Shown here: piece by piece, positions 1 through 12,162 of the stretch | How positions within the stretch are numbered: the stretch's first letter is position 1 | How the letters are laid out: every line of letters starts with the position of its first letter | Position numbers and translations under genes: made by a program | Notes under the pieces: generated by a model | Told to the model about the DNA's origin: nothing | The model's database searches: none | What the model saw: only the letters and a program-made list of their open reading frames with translations | Origin: Spirometra erinaceieuropaei | Lineage: Eukaryota > Platyhelminthes > Cestoda > Diphyllobothriidea > Diphyllobothriidae | Length of the DNA: 64,000 nucleotides | Assembly: GCA_902702965.1 (NCBI GenBank) | Contig: CACRXP010000157.1 | Coordinates: 1,048,718 to 1,112,717, forward strand | Direction of reading: 5' to 3'

Positions 1-2253
1 ACAGGTAAAGTAGTACAGTATATGTCATCAGGTAGCTACGTAAATCACAAGCGCGAATGCGGCAGCTATGACTATAAGCGAAACTTCAATATAGGGTCGC
101 AGCTGTTTTGTTTGCGTCGACCAAATTGTTCATTATGTCAAAAACATCCGTCAATTTTTGCCTTAATCTTTAAAATGACTTGAATGACTAGCTATTCACT
201 AACAAAGGAATCTGAAAAATTGCGACTCCGCAAAAAACCATTCCAGGTTTTTAAGAAAAGACTGAACTGCCACTCACCAATTTGTGCAGGTACCTTCTAA
301 CTATTGTCGATATATTTAGAATTGCGCCCACACTCAACCTGAGAATGTGAGACCAACTCAAATGCTGGCCTTGCCGCGAAACGGGGGGCGGTAGAAATGC
401 GCATCGGCACTAATAAATTAGCATTTACAGGTGGCTACCAAGCAACAAAAGTTCATTGCCTGACTTAAGGACGCGTGAAAAATCACCATGAACCCCCGCT
501 TCCTGTAAACAGGTTTCGTACGGTTTCATATCAAATATTGGTGATAAATCTGATACACATACCTCCCTCGTCGCAGCGAGGTTTTGCAAAAAAAGTTAGT
601 CTAAAGCAACAAAAGTTACTCCTTCACTTTAAGGCTTGACAGGCACAATGACCCTAACGACCCAGAATCCGCAAGTTGACACGGTCTGCATGCAAATCTT
701 GGCGAAGCTTAAATGATCGTAAATAAAAGTAATGACGCAGAGGCTCGCGTGTTCCTTCAAAGCAGTCACACTTTCCTTGTCAGCGGGCACTACTAAATTT
801 CGCATAAGTCACATGCGAGGTAAAGCGCTAGACCGGAAAAATCCATACATGGCATGTTCTGAACAAGACGGCCGTCGGAACATTCACGTAGTTAGTTTTA
901 GAGGAACGTCGTAATTTCATGCGAAAGTCGAAGAGGGAATAAATTAATAAGGACTGACGTTCTAAGCGTATCCAATTAGACACAGTCATGTGCATGCATT
1001 AGCCTCTGGGCTTGTGCACAGATTTGTACATATTCTGGTCATACTGGTACGTAGCACGCGTCTACTAGGCTGCGCAGGGCTTGTACGTGGTCATTATATC
1101 GGTCGTTCTTGCATACGGTACACTGTAGGTTGACTTTCGTGCTATGCAAGTCACTGCACCAATTTTAATTTTCAGTCAGTCTACTGCCTCGGACAGTGTA
1201 CGGGTGCATGTGGGGAAAGAGGAAAAGAGTCCGATACTGAGGAATTCATTCTCATGGCCAATCAGAACATGTCTCCCTACAATAGTTCGGAAGCGTTTGA
1301 ATCTACTACAACGCGTTAAATGTTGCGTCCATGAAGGCAACCGGTGAAAGACGATATATCCAAGGCTGAGGGATGGGCTACACTGACTACTTTCTCGTTT
1401 ACATGATCGAAAACGCCTGATTGAAGCTGGACACGTTTAAGGATAGGAACCAGGTGGTGCCCGGTAATCGTGGATGGGCCACGTAACTCTAGCAGCCGAC
1501 GCGTCGCCCACGGAGGACGGCTGAGTTAGAATGTGGAAGACTCAAAGTAAGTCAGTATAAGTAAGCACGTTCATGTTTAAGTGCTGGTTTTGCCCTTTTT
1601 ATGTGCGGCGGACTTCGTCCTTTGCTGCGGTCAAACTTATCTGCTGGGCGCCCTTTTATGGTTATTTTCTATTTGTGTGCTCTATTTAGGGCTGTTAGCC
1701 AATGACTGGGCTTTTCTGATTGTCAAGAAGTTTTTGCTGCTGCATTTACCAATGATTTATGCTTGTACTCCATATTCACTTCCCGTGTTCTCTTTGCGAC
1801 GCTGTAAATAATCGCGCCTTGCCCAAATGTTTTTCGCCTCCATCCGCGCCCCCTTTTTTAAAAGCCCACTAAAGTGTTCCAGGGATTCAACGTCATCCTA
1901 GATTCTGCTAGAGAAACGCCGTATTATGCAGAAGACTGTGCAATCAGACAAGAAGCCACAATGTAGAGGTGAACCACCTTGACCTTTCTACATCCAGCCG
2001 CAGATTGTTTTCAAATATTTTATTTGTCGGATCGTAGCAAAAAGTCGCTATTAATGGCTTAACCTACGAAAAGTGAGAATGATCTTGAAGGAAAACAAAA
2101 GATACTCAATAAATTATTTGAAGTAAACGTTTGGAACGAAGGTCCCATCGGTAAAGATTGAGGCTATAGCCTCAACTATAATTTGTCTATGTTTGAAGAT
2201 GATATACACTGGGGTTCTGTTGAAACAATATGTTCTGTCGTAAATCAACGAAC
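1..2253. other. No gene or repeat recognised
   Basis: All frames on both strands are short and lack recognisable domains. The sequence may be the 3' intron of the hydrolase gene whose exon lies at 2,254-2,404 on the minus strand, because that exon ends at a donor-like GT and must be followed at lower coordinates. No downstream exon could be identified by eye. Confidence 0.5.
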
Positions 2254-2404
2254 CGGTATCCTTGCTGTGCGATGCTTCGGACAATTGTAGCAATATAATG
2301 GCTACACGCACAGCCCGTGAGGCCAGGTAGAATTATCGCAATTGGACAGGATTCATCAACATTTGGCGCGTCTGAATACCAGGACAACTTCACCTCACCG
2401 CCAT
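2254..2404 (-). CDS. Internal exon of an ABHD1/3-type alpha/beta hydrolase
   Basis: This 151-nt exon follows a clean acceptor on the minus strand (pyrimidine-rich TTTCCTTTTCAG) and ends at CCG before GTTCGT, a weak but usable donor. It encodes about 50 residues: a DGGE start, LSWYSD, then ILPGLTG, then SHYIATIVRSIAQQGYR. The order DGG...W...LPGLTG...Y...GYR is the strand-turn-helix region just before the catalytic core of ABHD1/ABHD2/ABHD3-type membrane-associated hydrolases (family knowledge). These enzymes act on lipids, with the nucleophile Ser further downstream, which is not in this exon. Phase is 1 at the acceptor and 2 at the donor. Beyond GYR the frame soon loses family resemblance, supporting the donor. 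Flanking exons were not found; a minus-strand frame at 4,720-4,977 starting with a hydrophobic stretch could be a 5' exon but shows no clear similarity. Confidence 0.72.
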
Positions 2405-5400
2405 CTGAAAAGGAAACCATTTCTCTGGCCGCATGTTACATTGATAAGACTTGCACTTACTCTTCGTACTTTAGCTTTGGAACCCTCTTGAATAATGGGC
2501 GAAGTAACGTCTGCATGCGACCCGTAAAGCCCCAAATAAACGGTGTGTACACTTCTCTGACGGACTCCATGTGCTTTGTGAAAAAATATGACATTTTTGA
2601 CGGACGTGCGTACACCTTTGGGCGCTAAATAGGTCAGTAGGCATGTTCTTCAATTACCGATCGGGCACTAACAAGATAGTAGACTGCATAGATACCAAGG
2701 ACGAAAGGAATGATAACTCGCGATGACAAATCCTCGAAATGAGGTGATGACAACAAAGGCAGAACTGAATAGTCAGTCACGGTCCCCATTTAGGCTACGG
2801 CAGCATTCACCATCGAAAAGGATATGTGACCGCACACTGAATTTAAAACGGTGACTTTCCAGGGATGCTGCCAAATTGAAGGTCAGGGTTCAGACATATC
2901 ACAAATCTCAGTTTTCATATATTGTAATCGGTGGACCTCCGTATAATCAAATCCTTAAAACTTTTAAACAGTACAATATCTTTTGGCTAGAATAAGCGCT
3001 CAGATTAAGATAAAGCTCCAAAACTTTTGCGCCTAGAGTCAGTTTTGAATAATGCTAGTTGGGGACAGGACAAATTTCGGAACAGATAACAACTGCTAGG
3101 ATTATTACATAGAAGAAGGCAAACATTGCACCAAAAAACGCCATGGAAGAATATGTAGAACATAACCCTTAGTTGAAACCTTTGGGGACAGAGAGAAAGG
3201 CTTTAAGAGGACAAAGACAATCCACTCATTAAAATTGCGCTATGCACATGACTGTTAAATAACTTGTTACTGCCGCTTAACATTTAAAGTCCGAATGGAC
3301 AGTGCACCCCTTTCAGTCCCTCTTGACCTCTGCGTATTATTTTCGAATTTCCTAATGATAAATGTGTAGGTGTGATGATTATCTCTTGTCAGACCGATTT
3401 ACACCAGCATGCAGATGCATGCACACTTATAAAACTGGTGTGTTTTGCAGAGATTAAAACTCAGACTATTGTGGAAAGGAATATGAGTGCTTCGGTCTGG
3501 CAACACTTGCAACCATTGTTCTTTTTACCTTGATTACAAATTTCATTCTTCCCCCTAGTTGAGTCTAAGATATACTTCGGAGTCCACTTACGAGCTTTGT
3601 TATACTGTACGAAACTTTGTTTAAAATAACCCGTGCGTTCACATACTGTGGGGTCTACGCTTTTGGATATTATTCACGATGCGTTAAGTATATGCTGTGT
3701 GTTTAGCGCGCGTGTTTTACCAGATGAGACTCCGAATTTATCCTCAAATAATTGCATATCTTAACGCGCCTCCACAGCATATCATAGTCTTCGCTGCGTC
3801 ATTGACTTTTTGACATCTGCTGTTACTCCCAAATACACAGCCGATCATCTATCGTTCGAAAAGACCCAACGGTCAAATTTTACTCCTTAGGGCATATGAA
3901 TATGTGTAATGCCCTCCCAAGTTTTAATCGAGAATGTGGAACCCTAACAAAATTTAAAATAGCTACTATGAAATTCCTCTCAAATAGTAATACGCATTTG
4001 TTTTGAATAGCATATGAATTTTTCTGTCCATTATTTGATATAGAATTTGGTCCAACAGTGCTCTGATGATGTCAGCCAATCGAATAGCACGAAAACATAA
4101 CTCTGGAAAACAATAAAATTAAGTATAGGCAGCATCATTTTCAAGCGTACAATAAACATAAATATCCATTCAATTCTCTCCAACTTGTTTCCGCCAGATA
4201 ATTTAGGAGACGCTAATTAGCCCTTTAGCAACTAATATTCATATGTCTTTCGACAAATTCCTTTATATTACTTGTGCGTACGGCCACATTGAGATCATAC
4301 TAAACTTATGTAACACTATATTAGATCATATTAAACAGTCGGCCAATTTTTCTATAATGCCGTATTATCAGGAACCGTATGGCACCTGATTTAATGCCAT
4401 TTTGGTATCTTTGATTTCGTTTTACTCCTTAATGTCCCGAGCCTCACCCCCAGTCGCCTCAAAAGCCAGCGTCAACAATAAGATGATGTTAGTTCGCTAC
4501 TACTAATATTTAAGTAACATCTGTCTATGCAATTTGTTAATAACTGAAGCGCGACGCACCATTACTCGCATTCACCAAGATGCTTGTAGACTACAAATCA
4601 CATTGCTTTTCCCGCACCTTAAATGTGCTTTAAATATCTATTGTAGTAATCCCTAAACCGAGTTCATGTGTCTTCAACCACTGTTAATGCATGATATACT
4701 GGACTCATCTGTATAGCTTTTAACTTTGGTCTTGTATTTCTTTTATGTTAATTCCTTTCCACTTTTGCATATATCTCCTCTGCGCGTAACAAGTAGGGAT
4801 TTCAAAGGTACACAACTTCATCCTCTCAAATAAACTGAACTGAACAATTGACGCAATGTTTTCCAGTTTCTGGTCCAGACAACTATGATAAAACTTCTGG
4901 GAGAGACAAACGAACGACACGACAAGCCCTAAGCAACTGACCAATAAAACTGACAACCGACAACTGGCAGTAACCATAATTTGATCAAACAGAAGATAAT
5001 TTCAACATCAGGCCGATGTCAAAGTTCCTCAAGTTCCAAGAAAGGATGCATATTCATGACCGCAAAAACTACCATGCTCCAAGCTTCAATTCCTGTATTG
5101 TATATGTCGTTCTATTTTCTAACTTCTATTTTTATTTTGTCTTGGAACGCAAGTTTTTTTTTCACTTTAAGCAAACTCCACTTCGCGCTTTATCCAGGAA
5201 GAAAACCCACAAAATAAAGGAAATCAAAGTGCGGTTCAAAGGGATGAGTTTGATTTAGGTATGTTCTTGTTTTCGAAGGAGACTGACAGCGCCCAAGAGG
5301 TTGTTCAATGAACCCATTTTATTCTAATTCTATTCTATCGTCTGCCTCTACAGGCAGAAACAAAACTTCAAACTCTGTGATAACCAGGGAACAATTTCGC

Positions 5401-6220
5401 TGGTCAACATTACAGGCAAGGTCTAAGCTCAAATCCCTATCCATCGTCTCAATGACCATCTGGATTACGGACATCTTCAGAGAGCCGATGTGGCTGCCGA
5501 CGACACCGAGAACCACTGACATAATCTCCATTGAGGAAGTTTCAAAATGAATATTTACGTCTCTCGTAAACCGGCGATAAATTCGAACACCGAAACCCCA
5601 AAGCTAGCCCGACCTCTGTCCTGCTGCAAGCCCCATGTTAAGTATTTACGATCTCCATCTCACTAACAAACTGAAAAAGTACAAAACTTTCATTTTGGAA
5701 ACGCTGCTGTGTGAAGCGAAGACCCGGGCAGTTCACGAGAAGTAAATGAGAAAGCTCAAGTATATCCAGCTCAGCTGCCTCCCTATAACGCTGAAAAGAA
5801 ATGGAAAGACAGAATTTCATATACGGAGGTCGCGGAATGAACTAGAATCCTTAGTATCCACGTCCTGTTGAGGCAAACACAATTGTGCTAGAGTGACCAC
5901 CTTATGAGGGCGAATGGCGAGTACCTGCCCAATCCAGTCTTCTGCAGCCATGTCGCCGGGGAGCTCGATGTCATTAAGGCCATGGAGACGCTACACGGAC
6001 ATCTCGAAGAATTCTCTCGTGTATATAAAAATCTGCCCAGGGACCTGGGATGTCTTCGCCTTGGATCAACCCAAACTGGAGAAGAACCGTGAAGACAAGA
6101 ACAGCAATCTACGAAATCAGTCGGATCGCTACTTTTCGCAGGCTTTAAGCGCCTGCGATCCATAACGCCAGCACCAAACCCCTTCCAACAAACTTACGAT
6201 AACAAAAAGCATTCAGCGAG
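2405..6220. other. Long stretch without a recognised gene
   Basis: AT-rich sequence with only short open frames. The most protein-like is 4,720-4,977 on the minus strand (85 residues; hydrophobic segment at residues 8-26), which could be a signal-anchor start of the hydrolase gene at 2.3 kb, but no splice partner or homology is visible. A GC-richer patch at 5,890-6,165 is open on both strands and unassigned. Confidence 0.4.
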
Positions 6221-6221
6221 T

Positions 6222-6540
6222 GGACTGACATCGGTAGAAGGGCGCTCAGCGATCTTTCTTACGGAACTTACTCGTTTCGCTGTGCCTCTACGGGCTCTCT
6301 CTCTCGAACACAACCGGCAGCCGCACAGCGGTGCATGATATAGGCAGCATGTTATTACCGACAAAGACAAGGGAGACTGGAATGGGAATTTCCGTCTTAT
6401 TAGCCATCGTCAGTCAGTCATACTCAATACCGAAGTGCGGATCAGGTCACGACTTCGAGCCCTAGGCGCTTCACACTTCGGGATTTCATATGACTTGCTG
6501 ACGACGGCTCATCTGCCAGAAATGGTGTTTCAGCCTCCCT
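6222..6540. repeat. Composite, decayed tRNA-SINE copies in inverted orientation
   Basis: From about 6,222 to 6,480 the sequence matches the complement of the SINE seen in better form at 22,141-22,419: tail with CGCTCAGCGATC, CTCTCTCTCGAACACAACC, the GACAAAGACAAGGGAGACTG block, then the CCGAAGTGCGGATC region. From about 6,470 to 6,540 it turns round and reads plus-strand SINE (ACACTTCGGG, GACGACGGCTCATCTGCCAG, CCTCCCTTGTCT). The tRNA-like head is damaged. It abuts the PLE beginning near 6,545. Confidence 0.7.
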
Positions 6541-6544
6541 TGTC

Positions 6545-7735
6545 TCTGATCAGAGGAGAAAGAAGCGATCTCTGGAACAAGGGCTTTATTCGCTCGACGT
6601 TTCGGATTGATATTTGAACTCACCATTAGAGACAGTGGCAGAAAAGGGTGACTCGTGCACAGAAATTTGCAGTATTTGTAAGATGCAGTCGCTATGCTAC
6701 TGCATCCCTAGAGCAACTAACCGCGCTCCCCTTCATCAACGATTGTTGCCCGGTGAGGCTTTAACTGCTTGATGGCACGCATGAAAGTTGTTAATTGCTG
6801 AAATGTCAGCACCCTTGTTGGATGCTGGCGTAATGATTACTCGGCCATCTAACTCACCGGCTTGTGCACACCCCGAGTGGTCAACTACTTTGGCCAGCCA
6901 ATGCCTCAGCACGGAATATGGAATGCTCATGTCGTTACACTTGTTGATAGATTTAGGTCCCTTGAACTCGCGGCTCACGCGATTATCCCTTCTCGCGAGA
7001 ATTTCGACCTCATAGAACTTGAGTGTGTGACCGGGTCTTGTCGAATGGGCTGCGACCTGAGAGTTGGCGTCATTTCTCCGTCCCGCTGCCGAGTGTTCGG
7101 CAATTCGCGTTCGAAGCAGTCTTTCGGTTTCTCCGACGTAGTTATTTTGTCCACAACTGTACGAGATCCGGTAAACGACTCCAGATGTTTCCTGCGCGGC
7201 AGTGGGTCTTTTGGTCTCATTATCTGACGCCGCATGGTGGCGTGCGGCCTGTGTGCAACTCCAACCCCAAGTGGTGCAAGAAGACGACTAACGGCCTCAG
7301 AGACGTTCATGATGTATGGGATCGCTTGTCAGAATTTGGGGTCGGCGCGACTTCGTCGCTCGTCTCGTCTGCGCATGCGCCGGTTGACGGAGTTGCGCGG
7401 GTAACCATTTTCTCTGAAAACCCGTCGAAGATATTGGGATTCGGCAGCATCCGAGAAAACGTTGTTGAGACGTTCTTTGAACGTTAACACCTGATCGCGT
7501 TCGATGACGACGAAGGTATCGTCCATATACCGAGCACAGAAATTCGGTCTGTGGTGTAGGAAGAACAGCGACTCTTACCGCCGTAGGGCCGCCTCGGCGA
7601 TGAATCTCGAAATCTGCGAGCTCATTGGTGTTCCCTTCACTTGCTCGTATCTTGTTCCGTCAAACGTTAAGTACATCCTGAGACAGAACTTTAGGAATTG
7701 TAGGACTTGGGCACGTCATCTAACGGGTTACCTTA
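6545..7735 (-). mobile_element. Penelope-like retroelement, 5'-truncated, 3' end intact in outline
   Basis: Reading on the minus strand, the element enters inside the reverse transcriptase palm near 7,735 and runs through RT, linker, GIY-YIG endonuclease and C-terminal region to a 3' end near 6,545. The 3' part shares sequence with the copies at 44.6 and 45.8 kb, including a stretch equivalent to AATAAAGCTCTTGTCCCAG. A decayed hammerhead-like core lies in the 3' end (GAAAC kept, CTGATGA changed to CTAATGG). It is dead: in-frame stops and frameshifts break both RT and endonuclease. PLEs insert by target-primed reverse transcription and 5' truncation is usual. Confidence 0.85.
6736..7720 (-). 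pseudogene. PLE reverse transcriptase / GIY-YIG endonuclease pseudogene
   Basis: The minus-strand frame shows FDGTRYEQVKGTPMSSQ (RT motif with GTPMS) near 7,610-7,675, then after one in-frame TAA the catalytic FCARYMDDTFVVI near 7,490-7,530, so the YMDD box is intact. The RT thumb follows (LRRVFRENGYPRNSVNR). The linker MNVSEAVSRLLAPLGVGVAH and a HRPHATMRRQIMRPKDPLPR segment at 7,180-7,310 precede the endonuclease, which is shifted: the GIY-YIG core must be read across frames at about 7,000-7,190 (VGETE-like on the minus strand). The C-terminal FKGPKSINKC and IPYSVLR segment lies at 6,900-6,970. Frames change at least twice, so no full enzyme is made. Confidence 0.85.
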
Positions 7736-7739
7736 CACC

Positions 7740-8144
7740 TCAGCCCCACTGATGGCACTCAACACCTTTATGTCGTTAAAAAACCCCGACATGCCACAAT
7801 TCCATTATATTACTCATTTATCTACCTATACCGAGAATAAATTAGGCTCACTACTGAATTCCAGAAAGCGTCACTCGCGAGCTTTGCAGGAGTACATTTC
7901 ACCCGAAAGTCTGAAACAGAGACTTCATCCGCAAGGCATCACGTTCCTTGATGATGAAAAAATATGCGTTTAAGCCAATTTTCCTGGCAAAGCGAGGACT
8001 TGCTATTGAACTCTGACAAACTGAAAGTTTGATTAAGAGCACAACTGACAAACTTCTGCACACGAAAACAATCATTAAATTGTCATCCCGCATCAGAACA
8101 CGCGCATGCACTGCACACTCGATCACGACATAGCTCGTTTTAAT
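7740..8144. other. No gene recognised
   Basis: Short unsupported frames only between the truncated 5' end of the PLE and the start of an unclassified repeat. Confidence 0.5.
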
Positions 8145-9390
8145 AGCACCTGTTCGGCCGTCGATTACGACAATGCCCACCGTGTGCTATACAGCAAGGT
8201 GCAGCAGGCACGGTGGCTTGCGCGTGAATTAGTTTATAGAGATAATACAGTAAGTGGGCTAACTCACGAAATTTCAACAGAAGTTCCGAAATGCGTTTTC
8301 GTTTTGAAAAGCTACACTAGGTAGCGTTTTAAAACCAATCATCATGCAGCTTACTTCTATAATAATTCAGTTGCCAGAGGACATCGGCTTTCGAACAAAT
8401 TTCTTTCCGCCTGCATCCAAAAACCACACTCCGTAAAAAATGACTACTTATGAAGCGAGCACTTTTTCATTGATTTTCGATGTCCTTAAAGATTCCATTT
8501 TATTTCATAGAAGACATGCATAAAAATATTCATTGTTTTTCTGATTCAGTAGAAAAATAGGTCTTCTTGCACTCTTATACTCGAAAGAATGATGTAATTG
8601 GTTTTGTAGAACTTTTCCGATTCCCGAATAATTTTGAACCCGACCTGCCGTCACACGTGCATTCAGGGTTTCAAAACTACAAGCCGTATAATTTCCGCGT
8701 ACGGAAAACCAAACATTTCTCTACCGTATTAAGAGGAGAGCATATGCGTTTCATAAGATTAAGCAGTGGATCTGAACCACATTGTCACCTTCACAAGCCA
8801 CATTGCTAAATGCAAAGTCATGACGATTTATGAAGGGCCACTTCACGGTATTAAAAAAAAATTACAATTAGAAACCTTTTTTTAAACGGAAGTATACCCT
8901 TCCTTTGAGTATGTAATTGGAGGACGAAGCAATTTCCCATGAAATGAGCAAACGTATGAATATTTTTGTGCATGTTTTCTATGCGATATAGTTGAATCTT
9001 TAAGGGCATCGAAAATCAATGAACAACCGCATGCTACTTAAGTAGTCCTTTTTGTCGAGTGTTGTTTGTAGATGCAGTCCGAAAGACGTCTGTCTGAAAG
9101 CCGGCGTTTTCGGGTAACTAAATTATTATAGAATTATGCTGCAGGCTGACCAGTTTCACAACCCAACTTAATTAATCTTTTCGAAACGGAAACGCATTTC
9201 GGAATTTCTGTTGAGATTTCATGAGTTTGGCCACCTACTGCAGATTTGCGCAACATCTAGAGCACTCTCTCTCGCCCCCCCCCCCCAACCTGGACCTGGT
9301 GTCAAGACAGAGTCAAGAAGACCAGATGCAGGGGTGATGCAGTTGAGTAGCACTTGCACCCACTGAGGTCACACGTCCGCCACGTTTTAA
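8145..9390 (+). repeat. Unclassified interspersed repeat R1, copy A, split by a fold-back MITE
   Basis: Two pieces, about 8,145-8,247 and 9,241-9,390, together match the uninterrupted copy at 41,400-41,660. Shared landmarks: CGTCGATTACGAC, CACCGTGTGCTA, CAGCAAGGTG, CTTGCGCGTGAATTAG before the insertion; ATTTGCGCAACATCT, a C-rich tract, CCTGGACCTGGTGTCAAGA and CAGAGTCAAGAAG after it. The pieces are separated exactly by the MITE at 8,248-9,240. No coding potential is evident; it could be a SINE-like or non-autonomous element. Confidence 0.75.
8248..9240. mobile_element. Fold-back MITE, subfamily A (Tc1/mariner-like ends), 993 bp
   Basis: The left end CAGTAAGTGGGCTAACTC is mirrored at the right end by GAGTTTGGCCACCTACTG, and the match continues inward for about 450 bp per arm (for example TGCGTTTTCGTTT against AAACGGAAACGCA; TTTCATTGATTTTCGATG against CATCGAAAATCAATGAA). 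Only a short centre is not paired. It is preceded by TA and followed by CA where other copies have TA. CAGT ends at a TA target are typical of Tc1/mariner elements (family knowledge). No transposase frame is present, so it would be mobilised in trans. Confidence 0.85.
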
Positions 9391-12160
9391 GGTTGTTTTT
9401 TTAATCTGTTCGGATGCGCGTGAGTGGCAGGTGAGAGCCAGTGGCTTTACACAATGTCATTCTTAACTTTTAGTCGGCCATCGGGCTTGGACAGGAGACG
9501 TAGGGGCTTGTTCTCACGACGTTCCTGACCGCCCCACCGCGAGGATAGGACACACCCTACACTCTAATGATGCGATATCATTCTAGACTAGGCAGGCCTC
9601 TAAATGGAAAGTAAACTCCATCCTAACTAGGACCGAGGCTCACGCAAAATAATCTTACTGGGCCTTTCATGGTCTTTATGATTATAAATTAAGACCGGCT
9701 GATGTGCATTAAAATGTCAGATTGTGCGCGGCGTGTCCAGATGCTCACGAATGCCTCCGATATATCTAAACTTGCCTTTGTTACCAGAAAAGTGTTGACT
9801 GTCTGAAGTACTTGTTGTGTAAGTTTGCTTCACTACTAAAAAATTCGGGCAGAGTTCACTCTCGCGGTCAACTCGCAGACCGTTTGGAACTACCCGTACT
9901 CTCGCTTTTAAGTAGTCTGAGCATCGCGTATTCCAGTCCACTGTTCGACCTTTTTGGTTTTCGAAATGTGTAAAAATCTTCGTGCAGCAGCTGGCGTAAA
10001 AGCGAGACATTAAATTAAAAGTTCGGTCCGTATCAGGTTCTCGGTAATTTTACTTCATCTACATTGTTTCGAAAAAGTACAATGGGACGTTGTCGCCTAA
10101 CGTCGTAGTTACGACTCATCTGCACTGCATTTAGTAGATCCTTGAGCGTATTTAGGTAATATCAAAGTGCGGACAGTGAGCGGGGTTTCATTTTAAGCAT
10201 TTATTCCACATTGGGAAACTTGTTTAAAAGCATGAAGAAAGTGGTTGTTTAGAAAACGAAGACAAGTGACAAAGACAATATAATTGTAATCCGCAAAACA
10301 GATGCTAACAGTGAGAGGGGATATTAGGCTGGCGTTTCTAGCTTATTTTACATCAGCAGCAAGTTATGCTTCAAGCTCAGGTCTGGGTAGAACGGGGTTC
10401 CAAGCAGCAAGTCTTAGTCGACAAAATTAAAACGCAACCAGAAGGCCGCGGATTCGTCGTCCTGTGTGTTACGATTTACAGTGAGGAAAGAAACTGAATG
10501 GTTGCTGGCCTATCGACTACGATAAAGAAGACGCATGTAGCTCTATTTTCGATTGATCAATGAGAACATTGCCTAAACATGACTGAAATACTCAGTAGCC
10601 TAAGATGCCCTCGTCTGATTTCAGACTTCCACCGGCTTGGGCTTCGGAAATGAGAATTCGGCAGTAACAAAAAGGTCATGCATTTTAAATTAAGGCTCCC
10701 TCGTTCTCGTTGGTAGTCCATTCATGCATTAAAAACATAGCTGTCTCGCTAGTTCTTTTTTTTTAAGAAAGGCATGTTTCTTCCCAAGCCTGCAAAATCC
10801 TTCTCAGAAAAGAAATTCCGTTAGAATGCACCTACGGACCTCGTCAATGTAACTTGCATGGAGTATGGAGTCAGCTTTTCAACTAATTTGGTTGCTTGTT
10901 TCTGTACGACGGCCGGTGAGAGCTCTGACTGGGATCCAAAGTTAAAAGAAAGAGCAACCCTTTTTATGAAACTAGATCTGTATCATTGATCGTACAGGAG
11001 ATGTCATTTTGCCTCTCTTTACTAGGACGAACAGCGGTTATCCTAACAAAAGTAGGTCATTAGGTATGTATGATGGCTCGTAACATGAAAATTTTATGAG
11101 CTCTCACGATAACTTTATGAAAGTTAAAACAACTATGAAATGTTAAAGTAAAAAAGCACTTCGCAGAAGTAAAACACTAACAGGTTATTTCGCAGATTTC
11201 TGGATACTTTTGCGTCCTTCATTAAAGACTGATGGTAGCGGAATATCACAAATCATCGAGGTGTAGATGTCACCTTTCTCACAATTTCCGAGTCAAGATC
11301 ACTTTTCAACTTCCAAACCCATTTGGTTCGTCTAGTGCATTTGCCTTTCCCTCGTGGCCTACAGGCAAAATGAGGAAAAATATGCGTCTTATGTGACAGG
11401 CATGCAAATCCTGATTTCCGCCCCCTGTCCTGATGCGTATTTTTCAATCAGTAAGTCCTTTCATTTCTTGTTTTTCACCGCCTGTCGCCCTACCACGCAT
11501 CCCTTCATTGCCCTGGCGATGAGTAATTGAAGACATTCGTTTGCCGACTTTGCTGGAATGTTTATGTGGGTATCATCTAAGAATAGTCAGTCGTCAGTAT
11601 GACTTTAATGTCATTTTGCGCGCTCAAAGCGGAGCTATTGCCTTAAACCGGTAGATCACACGGAAGGAAATTTTAGGATGAGTAAGACACCCACCCATTC
11701 GCCGTTTTGAGGTGATTACATTAATTTTTCAGCCAATAAGGCCGCAAGGTCAGCTGCATGTAACTTGGTACCTATGATTTATCCGACTTTTACTCGATGT
11801 TTCGTTTCATATGCACACCGTTAAAATCCCCTAGAGCCCGAGGACAGATTCAGGGACTTGTGATTCACCCAAAAACTCACCATGACGCGTTGCGGTTACG
11901 GTAAGGTTACCTTGCCTCTAAATGATGTTTTTTCATGACAAAACATCCGAAAATTATTCTCAGGTAGAAGTGGTCTTAAGAGGTCCTTTATATTTTAGTG
12001 CCGGTTGTTACAGCGAATCATGACCTATTTGCATTTATTTAACCCAAAGCAAATCTCTTAATGTTTTCTAGCGTATGCGTCGCAAGGGCATGGTCAGAGC
12101 ACCACAATAATAAGACTGCATTTCGTATTTGTTTTATTTGAACCAGACTGGGACAAAATC
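9391..12160. other. No gene or clear repeat recognised
   Basis: Only short frames. The 97-residue minus frame at 9,717-10,010 shows no recognisable domain. No repeat matched elsewhere in the window. Confidence 0.5.
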
Positions 12161-12162
12161 GG

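Noticed and set aside
4720..4977. Minus-strand frame with N-terminal hydrophobic segment
   Set aside because: Considered as the 5' exon of the hydrolase gene, but no similarity and no clear donor in the right phase.
6862..7487. Plus-strand open frames of 121 and 154 residues
   Set aside because: Antisense shadows of the PLE RT/endonuclease whose YMDD motif lies on the minus strand.
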